Assembly (NCBI GenBank): GCA_963728925.1
Contig: CAVSMB010000014.1
Location: 124,001 to 188,000 of the forward strand
Reading direction: 5' to 3'
DNA length: 64,000 bases
Origin: JBBPZA01 sp963728925
GTDB taxonomy: Bacteria > Actinomycetota > Thermoleophilia > Solirubrobacterales > Solirubrobacteraceae
Below the pieces are notes generated by a model. That model ran no database searches, was not told where the DNA came from, and saw only the letters and a program-made list of their open reading frames with translations. Below, in pieces: positions 16,664-24,828 of this stretch; positions within the stretch are counted from its first letter, which is position 1; the number at the start of each line of letters is the position of its first letter. The position numbers and the translations under genes were made by a program.

Positions 16664-17651
16664 AGAGGCTCTCGAGGAACGCGAGGAGCGTGTCGGTCGG
16701 TCGGTATCTGCCTGGTTTCGCCCCGAGCGGGGCGGTTCGTGCGATCGCTTGTTCCTTGAGCGCCGGGTCGGCGTGCTCGTAGATGTGCGTGGTCTGGGTG
16801 CTCTCGTGGCCGAGCCACAGCGCGATGGTCGCGATGTCCACGGCCTTGGCTCTGAGCAGCATCGCGTTGGTGTGGCGGAGCACGTGCGGGGTGACGCGCT
16901 TGGCCGTCAGCGACGGGCAGCTGGCGGCTGCGGTGGCGGCGTGCTTTGCGACGACCACGCCGACTGTGTAACGGCTGAGCGGTCGTCCTTGGCGAGTTGG
17001 GAACAAGGGGTCGGCGGGCTCGTCTTGGCGTTCGGTGAGCCATTGGCGCACGATCGCGACGGTCTCGCCCGTCAGGGTCGTTGCGCGCTTCTTCCTTCCC
17101 TTGCCCGTGACTCGGATGTGGGCGCCGGTGCCGAGGTGGACGTCGCAGACACGCAGGCCGACGAGCTCTGAGACGCGCACGCCGGTCTGGATCATGAGCA
17201 CCAGCAGCGTGTGGTCGCGGCGCCCGAGCCAGGTGTCGCGGTCGGGCGCGGCGAGCAGCGCTTTGATCTCGTCGAGATCGAGGTAGGAGACGGTGTTGCG
17301 CTCGTGGCGCTTTGTGGGGATCGCCATCACCCGCGCGATCGTCGCGGCGTGCTCGGGATGTCCGAGTCCAGCGAACCGGTAGAACGAGTGGATCGCCCCG
17401 AGCCGCGCGTTGCGGGTACTGGGACTGTTGCCTCGTGCCTGTTCGAGATGGGCGAGGAAAGCGCCGATCAGCGGCGCGTCGAGATCGTCGAGGTCCAACT
17501 CGAACGGCTGCTTGCCGGTCTGCTCGTGCGCGAAGCAGAGCAGCAACCGGAATGTGTCGCGGTAGGCGGCGATCGTCTGCGGACTGGAGTTGCGCTGCGT
17601 GATCAGCCGCTCGGTGAAGAACGCCTGCAGCGTCGGCGCGAGCAGGCTCAC
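16662..17651 (-). CDS. ritC: Tyrosine recombinase, third gene of the RIT element
   Basis: 329-residue phage-integrase-family recombinase. The N-terminal core-binding SAM-like domain (TIAAYRDTFRLLLCFAHEQT) is followed by a catalytic domain with all key residues: Arg in QTGVRVSELVGLR, Lys in VTGKGRKKRATTL, HxxR in TPHVLRHTNAM, His in LWLGHESTQTT, and the nucleophile Tyr in HIYEHADP. Its ATG overlaps the stop of the second recombinase by 4 bases, so the three are made from one transcript. Symbol follows RIT naming by position. Confidence 0.93.
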   Translation of the reverse strand: MSLLAPTLQAFFTERLITQRNSSPQTIAAYRDTFRLLLCFAHEQTGKQPFELDLDDLDAPLIGAFLAHLEQARGNSPSTRNARLGAIHSFYRFAGLGHPEHAATIARVMAIPTKRHERNTVSYLDLDEIKALLAAPDRDTWLGRRDHTLLVLMIQTGVRVSELVGLRVCDVHLGTGAHIRVTGKGRKKRATTLTGETVAIVRQWLTERQDEPADPLFPTRQGRPLSRYTVGVVVAKHAATAAASCPSLTAKRVTPHVLRHTNAMLLRAKAVDIATIALWLGHESTQTTHIYEHADPALKEQAIARTAPLGAKPGRYRPTDTLLAFLESL

Positions 17652-18574
17652 GAGAGCACCTCCGGCAATTGCTCCAGGCGCCGGCTGATCAGCTCCAGCA
17701 GCTCTGGGACCGCCTCCAGATACCAGTATGTGCTGGCTGGGTCGACATGACCGAGATACGTGCAGAGCAGCGGCATCCGCCGGTCGATGTCCTCGCCTGC
17801 CTGATACCAGTCGAGCAGCGTGCGCACCGCAAAGGCATGTCTGAGATCGTGTGGGCGGGGCCTGGCGCGCGCGCCACGGCCCTCCAGGCCGACCACGCGG
17901 ATCAGCTTCGTGAATGTCTGGTTGAGCTCCCCTCGGGCCATCCGTCGTCCTCTGGCGGAGATGAAGAACGCCGGGGTTGAGGGCGTCGGGAAGCGAGCGT
18001 CGCGCTGACGGGCGTACTCGCGAAGCGAGTTGATCGTGCTCTCGTGCAGCGGGACCTCGCGCTGCTTTTTCTGCTTGCCCGCCCGGACGTGCAGCACGCG
18101 ATCTCGCAGATCGACGTCCTGGCGGTCGAGCGCGAGCGCCTCCCCGGGGCGCATCCCGGTGACGGCCAACAGCCCGATCAGCGTCTCATGACGCGCTGCG
18201 CGCAGCCGCGGTCTGAGCCCCCGCGCGGCTGCCATCAACGCCGCGATCTCAGCGTCTGTGTAGATGTATGGCGCGATCCGCGGGCGGGTCGCGGGCAAAA
18301 GGTCCTTGGAGGGAACCTCGCTAGCGGGGTCGATCGTCGCGAGATGGCGCGCGAACCCCCGCGCGACCCCGAGCCGCTGGCGCCAGTAGTGCGCGTGCGC
18401 GTCTGCGGGCATCCGCGCCCACATCAGCGCCAGCTCGGTGGTGATCCGCTGAGCGCCCGCCCGCTCGAGGAACTCGACGAACCTCTCGAGCAGCCGGGCG
18501 TCCTGGGGCATCTCGAACCCGAGCCGACGGCGGATCTGCAGGTAGTCGCCGAGGGCTTCGCGAAGCGTGGTCAT
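17648..18574 (-). CDS. ritB: Tyrosine recombinase, second gene of the RIT element
   Basis: 308-residue tyrosine recombinase. Catalytic residues are visible: Arg in AVTGMRPGEALAL, Lys in RAGKQKKQREVPL, HxxR in PHDLRHAFAVRTLL, His in LCTYLGHVDPAST, Tyr in TYWYLEAVPE. ATG at 18574 chosen because it overlaps the upstream gene stop as ATGA and opens with a normal SAM-like domain (LREALGDYLQIRRRLGFEMP); a longer frame upstream is shadow of the first gene. Confidence 0.93.
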   Translation of the reverse strand: MTTLREALGDYLQIRRRLGFEMPQDARLLERFVEFLERAGAQRITTELALMWARMPADAHAHYWRQRLGVARGFARHLATIDPASEVPSKDLLPATRPRIAPYIYTDAEIAALMAAARGLRPRLRAARHETLIGLLAVTGMRPGEALALDRQDVDLRDRVLHVRAGKQKKQREVPLHESTINSLREYARQRDARFPTPSTPAFFISARGRRMARGELNQTFTKLIRVVGLEGRGARARPRPHDLRHAFAVRTLLDWYQAGEDIDRRMPLLCTYLGHVDPASTYWYLEAVPELLELISRRLEQLPEVLS

Positions 18575-19788
18575 GCCACACCTCCCTGCGACGGCCATGG
18601 GCGCGCGAGCGCCCGGAGCGCCGTGCGGTCGACTTTGGCGTAGATCGCGGTCGTCTTCTGCTCGCGGTGGCGCAGCACCTGGCCGATCTCCGCAAGCGAC
18701 GCGCCCTGTCTGAGCATCCCGGTCGCGGCCGTGTGCCGCAGGCGATGCGCGCCGACCCTCGGGAGGCCCACCCGGTCGCACGCCGCGCGGACAACCCACC
18801 CGATCGTGCTTCGGTTCAGCTCGCGGCGCGGCGCGGTCACCCGCAGAAACAGCGCCCGACACTCGCACCGCGGGCGACGGCGAAGATAGGACACGATCGC
18901 CTCGCCGACATCCACCGGCAACGGCAACACGTCCTGCCGGCTGCCCTTCCCGCGGACGAGCAGCTCCCCGCCCCGCCAGTCAACGTCATCCAGCTGGATC
19001 GCGGCGACCTCGCCGGCACGCAGCCCGAGCCGCGCCAACAAGAGCAGGATCGCGAAGTCGCGCCGGCCGACCAGCCTGCGCCGATCGCAGCTGGCCAAGA
19101 GCTTCTTGACCGCCGATGGTTCCAGGCCACGCGGCAGTGTGCGATCCCGCAGGTCAGCGACCGAAGGGACCGCCCACACCAGTGGCGCCTCGATCAGCCC
19201 CGCCAGGTGCAGGTACCGCAACAACGACCGCAGCGCGCAGACCAGATCCCTCGCCCCCGACACGCTGCGCTTCGGGCACTCACGGGCCAGGAACATGCTC
19301 ACATCGGCCGTGGAAAGCCGCACGAGCTCGAACCCGTCCAGCCCTACCCGCCCGGCCAGGAACAGCCGCGCGGCCGGCCCATACGCATCGAGCACCGTGT
19401 GCTGCGAGAGCCCACGCTCGACCAGCAGATAGCGGCGGTAATCCGCCAGCAGCTCCTCGAGCAGGCCCTGTGCGACAACCGGCGCCGGCACCGGCGCGAC
19501 CCCCAGTTCGCGCAAGTACCCGAGCGGCAACATCACGCTCTGCGGCGAGACCCACGTCACCCGGCCCGCCGCGCGACGCGCCGCGGCGAACCGCTCGGCC
19601 TGCTCGCCTGTCAGCTCGCCGACGCCAAGCCCCGCACCCTCAAGCCAACGACTGAGCTGGTCCAGCTGACACAGCCTGTCGGCCGCCGCCGAAGGCGAAT
19701 ACGCCCGAGACCTCAGCCACAACGCGAACCCCGCCGCATACGGCGCCAACGGCCCGGACACCACCGGGACCCACACCTTCCTGCCCAT
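18571..19788 (-). CDS. ritA: Tyrosine recombinase, first gene of the RIT element
   Basis: 405-residue tyrosine recombinase, longer at the N-terminus than its two partners, as expected for the first gene of a RIT trio. Catalytic residues: Arg in RLGLRAGEVAAIQL, Lys in VRGKGSRQDVLPL, HxxR in GAHRLRHTAATGM, His in QVLRHREQKTT, Tyr in AIYAKVDR. Starts ATG about 60 bases inside the right inverted repeat and overlaps the next gene by 4 bases. Confidence 0.93.
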   Translation of the reverse strand: MGRKVWVPVVSGPLAPYAAGFALWLRSRAYSPSAAADRLCQLDQLSRWLEGAGLGVGELTGEQAERFAAARRAAGRVTWVSPQSVMLPLGYLRELGVAPVPAPVVAQGLLEELLADYRRYLLVERGLSQHTVLDAYGPAARLFLAGRVGLDGFELVRLSTADVSMFLARECPKRSVSGARDLVCALRSLLRYLHLAGLIEAPLVWAVPSVADLRDRTLPRGLEPSAVKKLLASCDRRRLVGRRDFAILLLLARLGLRAGEVAAIQLDDVDWRGGELLVRGKGSRQDVLPLPVDVGEAIVSYLRRRPRCECRALFLRVTAPRRELNRSTIGWVVRAACDRVGLPRVGAHRLRHTAATGMLRQGASLAEIGQVLRHREQKTTAIYAKVDRTALRALARPWPSQGGVA

Positions 19789-19846
19789 CGCTGCCTCCTG
19801 CCGGATCGCGGAACGAGAATCCGCGAAGCCTCGACAAGACGGCCAC

Positions 19847-19947
19847 GATTATGTTGAACGCATCACCCGCAGAAATGGTGCTGAGCAGGCAGCACCTCGC
19901 TCTTCGAGCGCGTCTTCAACATAACCGCGTCCTGGACATACAACCGG
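19847..19947 (-). repeat. RIT right terminal inverted repeat (101 bp)
   Basis: Inverted copy of 16563-16663, 98 of 101 bases identical. It likely holds the promoter for the recombinase trio, since ritA starts just inside it. Its outer AACCGG merges with the end of intron domain V. Confidence 0.95.
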
Positions 19948-19974
19948 ACGTGCCCGTTGCCGAGCATCCGGCTC
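19942..19974 (-). ncRNA. Group II intron domain V
   Basis: On the minus strand GAGCCGGATG pairs with CACGTCCGGTT across an inner stem capped by a GCAA tetraloop (CTCG-GCAA-CGGG), the catalytic hairpin common to bacterial group II introns. The outer closing pair is altered by the RIT insertion, which begins here; domain VI lies 3.4 kb away at about 16471-16542. Lies just downstream of the reverse transcriptase stop, the normal arrangement. Confidence 0.8.
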
Positions 19975-19998
19975 TCCGCAGGACATGCGCTGGTCGCA

Positions 19999-20916
19999 TC
20001 AGGCGCGTCGGGCGCTGGTCGGAGCCGAGGCGAGCGATGGCTCGGTGGTCCTCGGCGCTGCCCACGGTAGGTGTCGGCGGCGCGGCATATACCGGGTCAC
20101 CGCCACCGTCGTGGGCCAGTAGGGCCTGGTGCCCTCGGTGCTCGTCCAGTTACGTCCCCAGTACTGTCGCCGGACCTGTTTCCAGGTCAGCCGCGGATGC
20201 TTCTTGCGTAGCCACAGCACCAGCCGCGTCCACAGGTAGTGGTCGAGGTAGGCGAAGCAGCGTTTGCTCGCGGCGTGGCGGTAGTAGTTGGTCCAACCCC
20301 GCAAAACGGGGTTGAGTGCGTGGAGGAGCGCGTCGAGCGACAGGCTCGTCGTGAACCGCCCGGTCAGCGTCTTGATGCGATGTCTGAGCCGGTTGACCGC
20401 CGATCTGCTCGGGAAGCTAAACGCGGCGGGGGCTCGACCCGGTCTCGAGAGGCGCACGATGCGAAACCCGAGGAAGTCGAACCCGTCGTCGACGTGGGTG
20501 ATGCGTGTCTTCTCGGGCGAGAGCGTCAGCCGCAGCTGGTCTCGCAGCAGCGTGGCCGCCGTCTCCTTGATGGCCTCGGCCTGGGCTCGGGTGCCATGCA
20601 CCAGCACCACGAAATCGTCCGCGTAGCGGACCATGCGGTAGCTGGGGTGACCCTGAGCCCTGCGCCGCGAGCGCTCCTGGGAGGAGTGCGCGTTCCAGGC
20701 CGCCTCGAAGTGGCGGTCTAGCACCGAGAGGGCGACGTTCGCCAACAGGGGCGAGAGAATCGCTCCCTGCGGCGCGCCCGATGGCGTGGCGGCCAGGGAG
20801 CCATGCTCGCGCATGACCCCTGCGACGAGGAACAGCCGGACCAGCCGTAGCACGCGCTTATCGGTCACCCGACGGCGCAGCTCGGCCATCAGCAGCCCGT
20901 GATGGATGCTGCCAAA
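19999..20916 (-). pseudogene. ltrA: Group II intron reverse transcriptase/maturase, C-terminal part
   Basis: Carries RT motifs from just after motif A onward: FGSIHHGLLMAELRRRV, SGAPQGAILSPLLANVALSV (RT4), MVRYADDFVVLVHG with the YADD active site (RT5), LSPEKTRITHVDDGFDFLGF (RT6/7), and the GIIM maturase domain (LNPVLRGWTNYYRHAASKRC, RLVLWLRKKHPRLTWKQVRR). No HNH endonuclease follows, so this is an endonuclease-minus type. Split from its N-terminal part (23654-24202) by the serine-recombinase element; the two parts are in frame and would give 488 residues. Confidence 0.9.
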
Positions 20917-20937
20917 GGAAGCCTCGACACACTGCCC
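20899..20937 (+). other. Probable attL of the serine element
   Basis: Left junction: intron sequence GGATGCTGCCA, core AA (20915-20916), then element sequence GGAAGCCTCGACACACTG. The rebuilt target site GGATGCTGCCAAAGCAGTCC has short inverted arms (CTGC/GCAG) around the AA, like attB sites of serine integrases. Confidence 0.6.
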
Positions 20938-20966
20938 ACCACCATCTCGATGGGTTCCAGTCGTCG

Positions 20967-21419
20967 GTGCGGATCGTGCGCGCGCGTCACCCATTGGGGG
21001 GCCGTGAGCTTGCGGTGATGGGGTGGATGCGGCGCCGCGGCGCGCTGGACCTTCTGCTGGTGTTGCCGGACGGCAGCCGCTCGTTGATCCCGGCGGCGTG
21101 GACGGACCTTGAGGGTGTGGCGGCGCCGGCGGCGGCGGGGACGCTGGGGTCGGTTGAGGATCTGCTGACGGCCCGCCGGGTGCTCGACGGGCTGCTTGAG
21201 CGTGTCGTCCTGGCCGAGCAGGAAGATCGCCGCGAGCGGGGCGAGCAGGCAGAGGAGGAGAGCAGTCGTGCAGTTGCGCTTGGATCTGGCGGAGAGTCCG
21301 GCGCCGGCGGCGGCGCTGTGGGAGTTGCTGGGCGAGGCGCAGCGCCAGACGGCGATGGCGCTGCTGGCGGCGTTGATCGCGCGCAGCGTCGCGGCGCAGG
21401 AGGAGGCGGCGCGCGATGA
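20967..21419 (+). CDS. DUF5372-like protein of the serine element
   Basis: GTG-started frame whose first about 60 residues (RHPLGGRELAVMG, VLPDGSRSLIPAAWTDLEGV) match the DUF5372 pattern, a small family that accompanies this type of serine recombinase. The frame then continues through a charged helix (LDGLLERVVLAEQEDRRERG) and a Gly/Ala-rich tail to a stop that overlaps the recombinase start (ATGA). The last 50 codons overlap a second small gene in another frame, so the true C-terminus may be shorter in function than the frame suggests. Role unknown; possibly an accessory or directionality factor. Confidence 0.6.
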   Translation: MRIVRARHPLGGRELAVMGWMRRRGALDLLLVLPDGSRSLIPAAWTDLEGVAAPAAAGTLGSVEDLLTARRVLDGLLERVVLAEQEDRRERGEQAEEESSRAVALGSGGESGAGGGAVGVAGRGAAPDGDGAAGGVDRAQRRGAGGGGAR

Positions 21420-21423
21420 GTGA
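21268..21423 (+). CDS. Small Ala/Leu-rich protein of the serine element
   Basis: 51-residue frame from GTG preceded by AGAGGAGGAG at 21251-21260, the best ribosome binding site in the element. Sequence RLDLAESPAPAAALWELLGE and AALIARSVAAQEEAAR predicts two amphipathic helices. The stop lies 5 bases after the recombinase ATG. Small proteins of this kind often sit between the DUF5372 gene and the recombinase; function unknown. Confidence 0.6.
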   Translation: MQLRLDLAESPAPAAALWELLGEAQRQTAMALLAALIARSVAAQEEAARDE

Positions 21424-23641
21424 GCGCCAGAAGCTCAGCACGTCGCATCTGCGTCGCTCCGCGTTCGTCTACGTGCGCCAGTCCAGCGCCGCGCAGCTGG
21501 AGCGCAACGTCGAGTCGACCGAACGTCAGTACGCGCTCGTCGGCCGGGCCGTGGGGCTCGGGTTCGATCGCTCCCGGGTCGTCGTGATCGACGAGGACCT
21601 CGGGATCTCGGGCTCGGGGCTGTCCGAGCGCTCCGGCTTCGCGCGGTTGACCGCGGAGGTCGCGCTCGGCCACGCCGGGCTGGTCCTCGGCTTGGAGGCC
21701 TCGCGGCTGGCGCGCAACAACGCCGACTGGTACCGGCTGCTGGATCTGTGCGGTGTGACCGACACGGTGATCGGCGACGCCGATGGCCTGTATCACCCGG
21801 GGTCGTTCAACGACCGGCTGCTGCTCGGCTTGAAGGGCACGATGAGCGAGGCCGAGCTGCACGTCCTCAGGGCGCGCCTTGACGGCGGGATCCGCAACAA
21901 GGCCGCCCGCGGCGAGCTGCGCCGGGGGCTGCCGGTCGGGCTGGTCTGGGGCGATCAGGACGGGGAGATCCGGCTGCATCCCGACGAGGCGATCCGCGGC
22001 GCGATCGCGGCGATCTTCGAGCGCTTCCCCGAGTTCGGCTCGGCGCGCCAGGTGTGGCTGTGGCTGCGCCGCGAGGGCCTTCGCTTCCCGCTGCAGACCA
22101 CCACGCTTCAGGATGTCCGTTGGGTCGCCCCGAGCTACCACCAGGTCCACGGCGTGCTGACCCACCCCGTCTACGCCGGCGCCTACGCCTACGGCAAGAC
22201 GCGCCGCGAGCGCTACGTCGACGAGCACGGGCAGCCGCGCAGTCGGATCCGTCGCCTGCCGCGGGCAGACTGGGACGTCTTGATCTGGGAGCACCACCCC
22301 GGCTTCATCGACCGCCAGACCTTCGAGGCCAACCAGCAGCGGATCGCCCGCAACACGCGCCCGCGGGCACACGCGCCGGGCGGCGCGATCCGCGAGGGCG
22401 CCGCGCTGCTGCAGGGGATCGCGGTCTGCGGACGCTGCGCGCGCAAGCTCGCCGTGCACTACGGCGGGCGCGGCGGACGTCCCGGCTACCACTGCCCCGG
22501 CAGCACGCTGGTCGAGGGCCGCGGCCAGTGGTGCCTGCGCGTCGGCGGGGTGCAGATCGACGAGGCCGTCGCCGCGGCGATGCTCGCGGCGCTGACCCCG
22601 GCCGGCGTCAAGGCCGCGCTCGCCGCGGCCGAGTCGCTCGAGGCCGACCACGACGCCGCGCTCGAGCAGTGGCAGCTGCAGGTCGAGCGCGCCCGCTACG
22701 AGGCCGAGCGCGCCGAGCGCCGCTACCGCGCCGTCGAGCCCGAGCACCGGCTCGTCGCGCGCGGCCTGGAACGCGACTGGGAACACGCGCTGGGCGCGCT
22801 CGCCGAAGCCGAGGCCGAACTCGAACGCCGTCAACACGCGCACCCCAGGACCCTCACCGCCCAAGAGCGCCAGCAGCTGCTCGGCCTCGGCGCCGACCTC
22901 GGACGCGTCTGGTCGGCGCCCACCACCACCGACCGCGACCGCAAGCAGCTGCTGCGCACGCTGATCGAGGAAGTGATCGTCGACGTCGTGCGCGAACAGC
23001 GCCACGCGACGCTGACCGTGCGCTGGCGCGGCGGCGCGCTCAGCGAACTCGTCGTCTCGCTGCCCCACCGCCAGCCCACGATCCGCACCGACGAGGACAC
23101 AATCGCGCTGTTGGGGCGCCTGGCCACCCACTACGACGACGCCACGATCGCCGGCATCCTCAACCGCCAAGGCCGCCGCTCGGCGACCGGCGAGCGCTTC
23201 ACCGCCCAGATCATCGGCGGCCTGCGCCGCTACCGCGATATCCCTCGCTACCAGCCGCCCGCCGATCCACCCGACGGCGAGCTGGTCACGATCGCCAAAG
23301 CCGCCGAGATCCTCGACGTCGCGCCGTCCACGATCCACCGCTGGCTCGCCGACGGCTTCATCGCCGGCGAACAGCTCACCCCCGGCGCGCCCTGGCAGAT
23401 CCGCGTCGACGACCAGCTCCGCGCCCGCTTCGTCGAAGACGCGCCCGCCGGCTGGCTGCCGATGCTCGAAGCAACCAAGATCCTCGGCGTCTCGCGCCAG
23501 ACCGTGTTGCAGCGTGTCAAGCGCGGCGAACTAGCCGCCGTCCACGTCCGCCAAGGACGCCGAAAAGGCCTCAGAATCCAGGTGATTCCCGCCGACGAGC
23601 CGCTCTTCCAGACACCCGCCACGAACGCGGGGACAGTGTGA
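21416..23641 (+). CDS. Large serine recombinase with fused C-terminal helix-turn-helix domains
   Basis: 741 residues. The N-terminal resolvase domain has the catalytic Ser in FVYVRQSSAAQLERN and the arginine-containing LEASRLARNNADW. It is followed by the recombinase domain (LTHPVYAGAYAYGKTRRERY) and a zinc ribbon (VCGRCARKLAVHY, YHCPG and a later WCLRV). A long coiled-coil-rich segment comes next (AALEQWQLQVERARYEAERA). Two C-terminal HTH units follow (IAKAAEILDVAPSTIHRWLA and MLEATKILGVSRQTVLQRVK), resembling excisionase/MerR-type DNA-binding domains. Such a built-in pair could act as a directionality factor. The frame is intact to 23641, 12 bases before the right att core. Confidence 0.92.
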   Translation: MSERQKLSTSHLRRSAFVYVRQSSAAQLERNVESTERQYALVGRAVGLGFDRSRVVVIDEDLGISGSGLSERSGFARLTAEVALGHAGLVLGLEASRLARNNADWYRLLDLCGVTDTVIGDADGLYHPGSFNDRLLLGLKGTMSEAELHVLRARLDGGIRNKAARGELRRGLPVGLVWGDQDGEIRLHPDEAIRGAIAAIFERFPEFGSARQVWLWLRREGLRFPLQTTTLQDVRWVAPSYHQVHGVLTHPVYAGAYAYGKTRRERYVDEHGQPRSRIRRLPRADWDVLIWEHHPGFIDRQTFEANQQRIARNTRPRAHAPGGAIREGAALLQGIAVCGRCARKLAVHYGGRGGRPGYHCPGSTLVEGRGQWCLRVGGVQIDEAVAAAMLAALTPAGVKAALAAAESLEADHDAALEQWQLQVERARYEAERAERRYRAVEPEHRLVARGLERDWEHALGALAEAEAELERRQHAHPRTLTAQERQQLLGLGADLGRVWSAPTTTDRDRKQLLRTLIEEVIVDVVREQRHATLTVRWRGGALSELVVSLPHRQPTIRTDEDTIALLGRLATHYDDATIAGILNRQGRRSATGERFTAQIIGGLRRYRDIPRYQPPADPPDGELVTIAKAAEILDVAPSTIHRWLADGFIAGEQLTPGAPWQIRVDDQLRARFVEDAPAGWLPMLEATKILGVSRQTVLQRVKRGELAAVHVRQGRRKGLRIQVIPADEPLFQTPATNAGTV

Positions 23642-23672
23642 CGATGCCTCCAAGCAGTCCTCGACGTCTCCC
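23635..23672 (+). other. Probable attR of the serine element
   Basis: Right junction: element sequence CAGTGTGACGATGCCTCC, core AA (23652-23653), then intron sequence GCAGTCCTCGACG. The element arm mirrors the left arm, with 14 of 18 bases matching in inverted orientation. Confidence 0.6.
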
Positions 23673-24202
23673 TCGATCACCCACTCATAGAAGCTGGGTG
23701 CGTTGATGAATCGCCGCACGTGTTCGATGGCGTCCTGGGTCCGGCGCCCGGGCCGAAACCCGTAGGAGATCGGGCAGAAGTCCGCCTCCAGCACGGGTTC
23801 GAGCACGAGCTTGGCCGCCATCTGAACGATCCTGTCGCGCAGCGCGGGGATGCCCAGCCTGCGGACCTTCCCCGAATCACGCTTGGGGATCGCGCGCTCA
23901 CGTACCGGCAGCGGGGCATAGCTGCGGTCCCGAAGCGAGCCGCGAAGCTCGCCCAGCACCCGCGCCACGCCAAGCTGCTCGACGTGCTTGCGCGTCTGGC
24001 CATCAACACCGGCGGTCTGCGACCCCCGGTTTCGCTTCACCCGCTCCCACGCCACCAGCAGCGTCGCGGGCTCGCAGAGAAGATTGAAGAGATCACCGAA
24101 GCGCCCCTCTGAATCCTCCTCCGCCCAGCGGTGCAGCTTGGCCTGCCATCCCAGTACCCGCTGCTCGGCCTCCTCGACCGACAGCGGTGCGGGCGTGTTC
24201 AC
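23654..24202 (-). pseudogene. ltrA: Group II intron reverse transcriptase/maturase, N-terminal part
   Basis: 183 codons from a GTG preceded by GGAGG (minus strand, 7-base spacing). RT0-RT3 motifs are present: AWERVKRNRGSQTAGVDGQT, LPVRERAIPKRDSGKVRRLG, KLVLEPVLEADFCPISYGFR, and the start of catalytic motif A (WVIEGDVEDC). The serine-recombinase element interrupts the gene directly after this catalytic Asp region. The remaining C-terminal part is at 19999-20916 in the same frame. Confidence 0.9.
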
Positions 24203-24815
24203 GTCCGACCTCCGAACGGCTTCTCAAACCGCGGCCCTGCTGCCGTCCTTCCCCATGCGGCCGGTTTTCCCGACCTCGGAGTACTACGACGGCTCCGCCA
24301 CGCCCCGCGCGCATCAGCAGACAGCGCGCCTTGCCCGGCCGCCATCGCGGCCCGGCGCGCACGGGGCGCTTCCCACGTTCACCGTGATCCGTTGGACCGG
24401 ACCGGCATCTGGCTTTACCCGTGCAACGCATCCGTAGAGCACTCGCAGCACCTCCACGGCCACCACGCCCGGCGCGCCGGGCGCAGAGCAGGACCGCCAG
24501 GTGAAAGAGCGATCCCGTTGCTGCCAAACGGCCCAATCCGCCAGATCGCAGGCCGCTCCTTGATAAAGGGGCTTCGACCACCAGTTCGCTTGCGCTATGC
24601 CTCTCGGTCTCGCTTGCGCGCACGCCGCGTCTGGCAGTACCGCGGCGCCGCTACGTCGTCGGGGCGCTCTCGCCGTCAGCGTGCGCTTCCACGCCGTGGC
24701 TGCCCCCAGCTTCTCCAGGCCGCTGCATCGGCCCAGGACCGGCATCACAGCCGGCACGGGAAGTAGCATTCATCCTCCAAAGCCACTCCTTTCATCACAG
24801 CGCCTCGTGGCGCAC
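24203..24815 (-). ncRNA. 5' structural domains of the group II intron
   Basis: About 610 bases upstream of the reverse transcriptase start with no coding frame of their own, expected to hold intron domains I-III and part of IV. Begins GTGCGCCACGAGGCGCTG on the minus strand. Secondary structure was not computed. Confidence 0.55.
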
Positions 24816-24828
24816 TGCACCACGAAGG

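Larger units (their letters stand above)
16563..19947 (-). mobile_element. Recombinase-in-trio (RIT) element
   Basis: Three consecutive, 4-bp-overlapping tyrosine recombinase genes, all on the minus strand, lie between 101-bp inverted repeats (98 of 101 identical). This is the defining structure of RIT elements. AACCGG is found at both outer edges (16561-16566 and 19942-19947), which could be the recombination overlap. The element is inserted in the 3' strand of group II intron domain V, separating it from domain VI. All three recombinases are intact, so the element may still be active. Confidence 0.88.
20917..23653 (+). mobile_element. Large serine recombinase element inserted in the intron reverse transcriptase
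   Basis: A 2737-bp segment whose removal restores the reverse transcriptase frame exactly (EGDVEDC from 23654 joined to FGSIHH from 20916). It carries a DUF5372-like gene, a 51-codon gene and a 741-residue serine recombinase, all plus strand. Its two ends form an imperfect inverted repeat (left CAGTGTGTCGAGGCTTCC on the minus strand, right CAGTGTGACGATGCCTCC), which joined through AA make a palindromic attP-like site. No long target duplication is made, as expected for serine recombinases. Confidence 0.85.
16471..24815 (-). mobile_element. Group II intron interrupted by two nested mobile elements
   Basis: Minus-strand intron. 5' end: GTGCG at 24815-24811, the usual GUGYG start. 3' end: CCGACCCCTAC ending at 16471, after a domain VI-like hairpin (stem CCTCGC-GCAA-GCGAGG inside a GGCGAGC/GCTCGCC stem). 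Domain V is at 19942-19974 and the intron-encoded reverse transcriptase is split into 23654-24202 and 19999-20916. Subtracting the RIT element (about 3.4 kb) and the serine-recombinase element (2737 bp) leaves about 2.2 kb, a normal group II intron size. A strong inverted repeat just upstream of the 5' end (24829-24891) fits the class C habit of inserting after hairpins. Exact splice sites are inferred. Confidence 0.75.

Noticed and set aside
20967..23706. The serine element as part of the intron-encoded protein
   Set aside because: It is on the opposite strand, has its own ends, and its removal restores the reverse transcriptase frame, so it is a separate insertion.
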